DNA from: Candidatus Fermentibacteraceae bacterium
GTDB taxonomy: Bacteria; Fermentibacterota; Fermentibacteria; Fermentibacterales; JCC-6
Direction of reading: 5' to 3'
DNA length: 36,152 nucleotides
Assembly (NCBI GenBank): GCA_030592635.1
Contig: JAUVIS010000007.1
Location: 1-36,152 of the forward strand
In this document: piece by piece, positions 33,032 to 36,152 of the stretch
Position numbering within the stretch: position 1 is the first letter of the stretch
Layout: every line of letters begins with the position of its first letter
Program-made: the position numbers and the translations under genes
The notes under the pieces: generated by a model
The model's database searches: none
What the model was told of the DNA's origin: nothing
Seen by the model: only the letters and a program-made list of their open reading frames with translations

Positions 33032-33804
33032 AACTCTCTCTCTTGGCAGTGGTGATTTTTGCAGCAGTCATGATGGCACAGACTCCTCTGGAGTTTGGTA
33101 TAGTCCGGGATCTGGTGGGGGGAACACCCAGGGTAAGCGTGTTCAGTATCAAGACCAGAAATATTGATGGTGAAAACACACTTCAGATTGCAGTCAGGGC
33201 CGGAATTCAGTTTGACTGCACACGGCATACCATGTTCACAGACAGCATGACAGGTACAGAGGTGCTGGTAGATGGTCAGATATGTTACACCGCCTCAATC
33301 GCGAAACCGACTGTTGAACATTTTTTTACTGTTATCCGGGAAAACATGGCTGCTCACGGCAGTGGGGGAATTACCCGATTTCAGGTTGATTTAATAACAC
33401 TTGATGAAATGGGCTGGATATCGGCCACGATTCCTCTTTCCAGAGCGGACAGTCTTCTGGAGGGCAGACTGACGCATCTGGAGTTCTGGGCAATGACCCC
33501 TGTCAACGAGGTGGAGGTTGGTACAGGCGGCTTTTCTGTTATCAACGCAAGCCCGCTTCCGGCTCTTCACGGTGCCCCGGAAACCGCGGTATTTACAGAA
33601 GCGGCTCAGTATGAGAAGAACCACGCCTGGAAGTCCCTTCTCCTTCCCGGATGGGGGCAGATATCTTCAGGTACAGGCATTCCCATTATTAATATTCTGG
33701 CTGAAACAGGAGGGATCGCTCTTCTGTTTACCGATGATTACAGAGAGGCGGGTATTGGAGTCCTCGCTCTCAATCACCTGATCAGTTTTTCCGACCTCCT
33801 TTAA
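33028..33804 (+). CDS. Exported protein with DUF5683-like C-terminus
   Basis: A 258-residue protein starting at TTG 33028 (TTGA overlap with the dipeptidase gene). Residues 1-18 are a signal peptide (MKLSLLAVVIFAAVMMAQ). Residues about 20-185 look like a beta-rich domain (RVSVFSIKTRNIDGENTLQI, FFTVIRENMAAHG). The C-terminal part has AWKSLLLPGWGQISSGTGIP and two short hydrophobic stretches, the pattern of DUF5683-type proteins. It is probably envelope-located. No enzymatic motif is seen. Confidence 0.65.
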   Translation: MKLSLLAVVIFAAVMMAQTPLEFGIVRDLVGGTPRVSVFSIKTRNIDGENTLQIAVRAGIQFDCTRHTMFTDSMTGTEVLVDGQICYTASIAKPTVEHFFTVIRENMAAHGSGGITRFQVDLITLDEMGWISATIPLSRADSLLEGRLTHLEFWAMTPVNEVEVGTGGFSVINASPLPALHGAPETAVFTEAAQYEKNHAWKSLLLPGWGQISSGTGIPIINILAETGGIALLFTDDYREAGIGVLALNHLISFSDLL

Positions 33805-33817
33805 GAAAGGGAGCAGT

Positions 33818-34108
33818 ATGAGATCTCTGGAAGGCACTCTGATACTGATTGGCGCAGTTCTCTGGGGAGTAGCATTCTACTTCGGAATCAATGCGGGTAC
33901 CTGGGTACTGGGCAAGTGGGGGATATTCCTGATTGCTCTGGCTGTTGTTCTCCGGGTAATTGAATTCCTTATCCCCAACAGGAAGCCCCAGCCTATACGG
34001 CCCAAGGCTCCTTCCCGCAAGTGTCCAGTGTGTGGTAAACCGGCGGTATCAGGTTCACAATACTGCAGTTACCATACCCGTTACGGTCCGGAGGAGGATC
34101 GACGCTGA
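33818..34108 (+). CDS. Two-helix membrane protein with C-terminal zinc ribbon
   Basis: A 96-residue protein with AAAGGGAG upstream of ATG 33818. Two membrane helices (about residues 4-24 and 30-50) are followed by a basic linker and a cytoplasmic metal-binding motif CPVCGKPAVSGSQYCSYHT, a CxxC...CxxH ribbon. Function is unknown. Its stop is shared with the CTG start of apbE (CTGA). Confidence 0.65.
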   Translation: MRSLEGTLILIGAVLWGVAFYFGINAGTWVLGKWGIFLIALAVVLRVIEFLIPNRKPQPIRPKAPSRKCPVCGKPAVSGSQYCSYHTRYGPEEDRR

Positions 34109-35091
34109 GCAGTGCGAAAGTTCTTGCAGTAATTCTTTCCGTAACGCTTGTGCTGGCGGTTGGATACCGGATTGTCAGTGGATTGCATACCGTTGAGGCC
34201 AGTCGTACATTCCCTGTCCTTGGCACATTTGCTACAGTAATTATTACAGTGGAAGAGGAGGAGGCGCAAATGCTTCTCCACAAAGCTGATTCGCTTCTTA
34301 CTTATCTGGATACCCAACTGGGCAGGTTCAGTGAAGCCGGACAGCTTCACACCCTGAACACCACCTGCGTCATTTCAACAGACACTGAGCTTGCGGAGAT
34401 AGTCCGCAGGTCGGATGCCCTGGTTCAAGCTACAGAGAACGGTTTTAACCCCGCGCTGGGAGTTCTTTCCGAGGTCTGGGGTTTTCCTGAAGCGGATGCG
34501 GTACCCGACTCCAGTGCCATTCAGCAGGCACTGGCATACACCGGCTGGGACGCAGGGGTGCACATAAACGCTGACTCGATAACTATTGATCAGAACACAG
34601 TTCTGGACTTCGGCGCGATTGCCAAGGGATATGCCGTTGATCGGACATATGACATGCTTATTGAGCTCGGAGCAACCGAGTGTCTTGTTGAAGCGGGCGG
34701 TGAAATCAGGTGCGGCAGCTCAACCGGCAGAATCTGGCACATAGGAGTTCGCCATCCCAGAAATGAAAGCCTTACGGGTATTCTGGCAATAACTGCGGGG
34801 GCAGTCGCCACGAGTGGTGACTATGAGTGTTATTTCGTAGAGGATGATGTGAGATACAGCCATCTTCTTGACTCTGAAACAGGTTATCCTTCCCGGAATG
34901 CCGCCAGCGCAACGGTTATAGCCGGAGACTGCGCCACCGCTGACGCAATGGCTACTGCCGCCGCGGTTGCCGGGCCACTTAAAGCACGAAATTTTCCACT
35001 GGAAACATATACCGCTATGATTATAATAACGGCAGACGGGAATAATCACTGCGAAACGCATGAATTCGGGGAGATCCCATGGGCAGAGTAA
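34105..35091 (+). CDS. apbE: FAD:protein FMN transferase (ApbE), probable CTG start
   Basis: A 328-residue flavin transferase that attaches FMN covalently to a Thr or Ser of exported redox proteins. Motifs are FPVLGTFATVII near the N-terminus, LDFGAIAKGYAVDRTYD, CLVEAGGEIRCG, HLLDSETGYPSRNAA and CATADAMATAAAVAG. A conventional start at GTG 34150 would cut into the N-terminal membrane segment. CTG 34105 forms CTGA with the previous stop, has AGGAGG seven bases upstream, and gives a full anchor or signal (SSAKVLAVILSVTLVLAVGY). The protein is then exported, as ApbE proteins usually are. Followed by amrS-like and NusG-II genes. Confidence 0.9.
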   Translation: MSSAKVLAVILSVTLVLAVGYRIVSGLHTVEASRTFPVLGTFATVIITVEEEEAQMLLHKADSLLTYLDTQLGRFSEAGQLHTLNTTCVISTDTELAEIVRRSDALVQATENGFNPALGVLSEVWGFPEADAVPDSSAIQQALAYTGWDAGVHINADSITIDQNTVLDFGAIAKGYAVDRTYDMLIELGATECLVEAGGEIRCGSSTGRIWHIGVRHPRNESLTGILAITAGAVATSGDYECYFVEDDVRYSHLLDSETGYPSRNAASATVIAGDCATADAMATAAAVAGPLKARNFPLETYTAMIIITADGNNHCETHEFGEIPWAE

Positions 35092-35900
35092 CGCAAAGAA
35101 GAGAACAGTGCCGTATCTGTCCCCATGCATGCATTTTTACTGAAGAGCACCCGCTTGGCAGATGCAGGGTAAGGGGGCTTGGAAACCCCGGTTACGGAAT
35201 GTGTGTGGGTCTGGCGGTTGACCCCATAGAAAAGAAACCCATAAGAGACTTCCACAGGGGGGCAACACTTCTTTCCACTGGCCCGAACGGATGCAACCTC
35301 ACATGCCTTAACTGTCAGAACTGGCACATAAGTCAGCAGGAATCTACTTCTGTACAGTACCTGAGTCCCACAAACCTCGCTGCTGTCGCCATGAAAAAAA
35401 GCGATGGCCTGGCATTCACTTATACAGAGCCCACAATCTGGTATGAGTACATAATGGACACAGCTCCACTGGTAAGAGAGAAAAACGGAATTGTCATCAT
35501 GGTCTCCAACGGTTATGTGAACAGAGAACCCCTTCAGGATCTTATCACTGTTACAGATGCCTGGAACATTGATCTGAAGGCATGGAGTAATGATTTCTAC
35601 AGAAAGATATGCGGGGGAGACCTTGCTACGGTAAAGAATTCCATTGAAACGGTAGCTGCGAGCAGTTGCCATCTGGAACTCACCTGGCTTCTGATTCCCG
35701 GTCACAATGACGATCCGGATCAGATTACAGATGCCGCGAAATGGATAAAGGCAGCAACAGGAGAGAATACAACTCTTCATGTATCAAGGTACTTCCCAAG
35801 GTACAAAATGAGTATCCCCGCAACGCCGATTCCCGCACTGAACAACGCTGTAAGACTTTTCAGAAGGTATCTTAAGAATGTCTACCCGGGCAATATTTAA
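35079..35900 (+). CDS. AmrS-like radical SAM protein lacking the C-terminal tail
   Basis: A 273-residue radical SAM protein of the AmmeMemoRadiSam (AmrS) family, formerly annotated as pyruvate-formate-lyase-activating-enzyme homologues. The N-terminal cysteine-rich part has CRICPHAC and GRCRVRG, then DPIEKKPIRDFHRGA. The SAM-cluster motif is NGCNLTCLNCQNW (C72, C76, C79), followed by FTYTEPTIWYEYI and HVSRYFPRYKM. The protein ends at YPGNI, where typical members continue for about 60 residues with further cysteine pairs. GGGGAG precedes ATG 35079, which overlaps apbE by 13 bases. Partners Memo and AMMECR1 are not in view. Confidence 0.88.
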   Translation: MGRVTQRREQCRICPHACIFTEEHPLGRCRVRGLGNPGYGMCVGLAVDPIEKKPIRDFHRGATLLSTGPNGCNLTCLNCQNWHISQQESTSVQYLSPTNLAAVAMKKSDGLAFTYTEPTIWYEYIMDTAPLVREKNGIVIMVSNGYVNREPLQDLITVTDAWNIDLKAWSNDFYRKICGGDLATVKNSIETVAASSCHLELTWLLIPGHNDDPDQITDAAKWIKAATGENTTLHVSRYFPRYKMSIPATPIPALNNAVRLFRRYLKNVYPGNI

Positions 35901-36152
35901 AAAGGGAGATATTCTGCTTGCGGCAGTTGTCTTTGCCGTAGCTCTGTTATGGAGTCAATGCAACAGAAAAAACAACTCTGAACCTCAAAGCCTCCGTATT
36001 GTTACAGCGCACACGGATGACACCATCAGTCTCTTCCGGGACACAGTAATAACGATGGAACACCTTGTCATTGAAGTCAGAAACGGGAGCGCAGCAATAA
36101 CCGGTTCGGACTGTCCAACACAACAGTGCGTCCGAACCGGTTACATTTCCGC
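35878..36152 (+). CDS. NusG domain II-containing membrane protein (cut by window end)
   Basis: The first 91 residues of a protein that starts at ATG 35878 inside the previous gene (23-base overlap). A basic N-terminus and one membrane helix (about 10-27, ILLAAVVFAVALLW) lead into an extracytoplasmic domain. That domain has VEV-type strands and the family motif SDCPTQQCVRTGYIS of NusG_II proteins (PF07009). Such domains occur beside ApbE and Gx-type transporters in many bacteria. The ribosome binding site is weak (AAGG ten bases upstream), as may suit a coupled start. Confidence 0.8.
   Translation, partial: MSTRAIFKKGDILLAAVVFAVALLWSQCNRKNNSEPQSLRIVTAHTDDTISLFRDTVITMEHLVIEVRNGSAAITGSDCPTQQCVRTGYIS

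Noticed and set aside
35046-35780. 244-codon open frame on the minus strand
   Set aside because: It is antisense to apbE and the radical SAM gene, both of which carry full motifs.
1-36152. tRNA, rRNA, CRISPR, insertion sequence or phage features
   Set aside because: No T-arm or rRNA motifs, spaced repeats, transposase or integrase sequences were found on reading both strands; gene order is dense and consistent throughout.

Overview
This window looks like chromosomal DNA from an uncultured diderm bacterium with an LPS-type envelope. The evidence is an LptE-like lipoprotein, beta-barrel-like secreted proteins, an O-antigen-ligase-like protein and a heptosyltransferase-family (GT9) enzyme. The secreted protein style (barrels, SH3-like repeats, a DUF5683-like tail) and the TPR protein with a four-cysteine tail fit the FCB superphylum, possibly a candidate phylum such as Fermentibacterota. 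That placement is an inference from style, not a phylogeny. I see no rRNA, tRNA, CRISPR array, IS element or phage gene, and no gap between genes exceeds about 210 bases.

Layout. (1) Positions 1-3761, minus strand: the N-terminus of a secreted protein, a TPR signalling-type protein behind a perfect consensus sigma-70 promoter, an overlapping membrane protein/XRE regulator pair with its own promoter and a candidate operator, a lipoprotein, and a secreted SH3-like protein. (2) 3888-22006, plus strand: one tightly overlapping run of 15 genes for envelope glycan or glycolipid synthesis. It contains three B12-binding-type radical SAM proteins, two GT39-like membrane glycosyltransferases, a ChbG/HpnK-type deacetylase, GT9 and GT2 transferases and a WcaJ/WbaP-type sugar-phosphate transferase. 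These are followed by two outer-membrane or secreted proteins of unknown function, a small secreted glycogen-binding-like (CBM48) domain, a MalK-type ATPase without a permease, a WecA/MraY-type transferase and a ligase-TPR fusion. It starts at a good extended -10 promoter and ends at an intrinsic terminator. (3) 22094-30608: the conserved rimP-nusA-infB-rbfA-truB-ribF-rpsO-pnp cluster. (4) 30655-36152: dut, lptE, two tiny membrane proteins, a membrane-dipeptidase-family enzyme, a DUF5683-like protein, a membrane zinc-ribbon protein, then apbE, an AmrS-like radical SAM protein and a NusG-domain-II protein cut by the window end.

How the genes work together. Region 2 has parts for the main steps of a surface glycan: lipid-carrier priming (two different phosphoglycosyl transferases), sugar addition, periplasmic decoration by polyprenyl-phosphate-sugar-dependent GT39 enzymes, deacetylation, and ligation. 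Three radical SAM enzymes are added that could methylate or otherwise alter an unactivated carbon of the lipid or sugar. The product is unknown, and this cluster is the best candidate for an undescribed pathway. The last three genes suggest covalent flavin attachment to an extracytoplasmic redox protein.

Translation starts are a notable feature. By my start choices 16 of 39 genes use non-ATG starts: 7 GTG, 7 TTG and 2 CTG. The two CTG starts form CTGA stop/start overlaps. Annotating them at the first downstream ATG or GTG would remove the signal peptide or anchor of the barrel-like protein (start 14752) and part of that of ApbE (start 34105).
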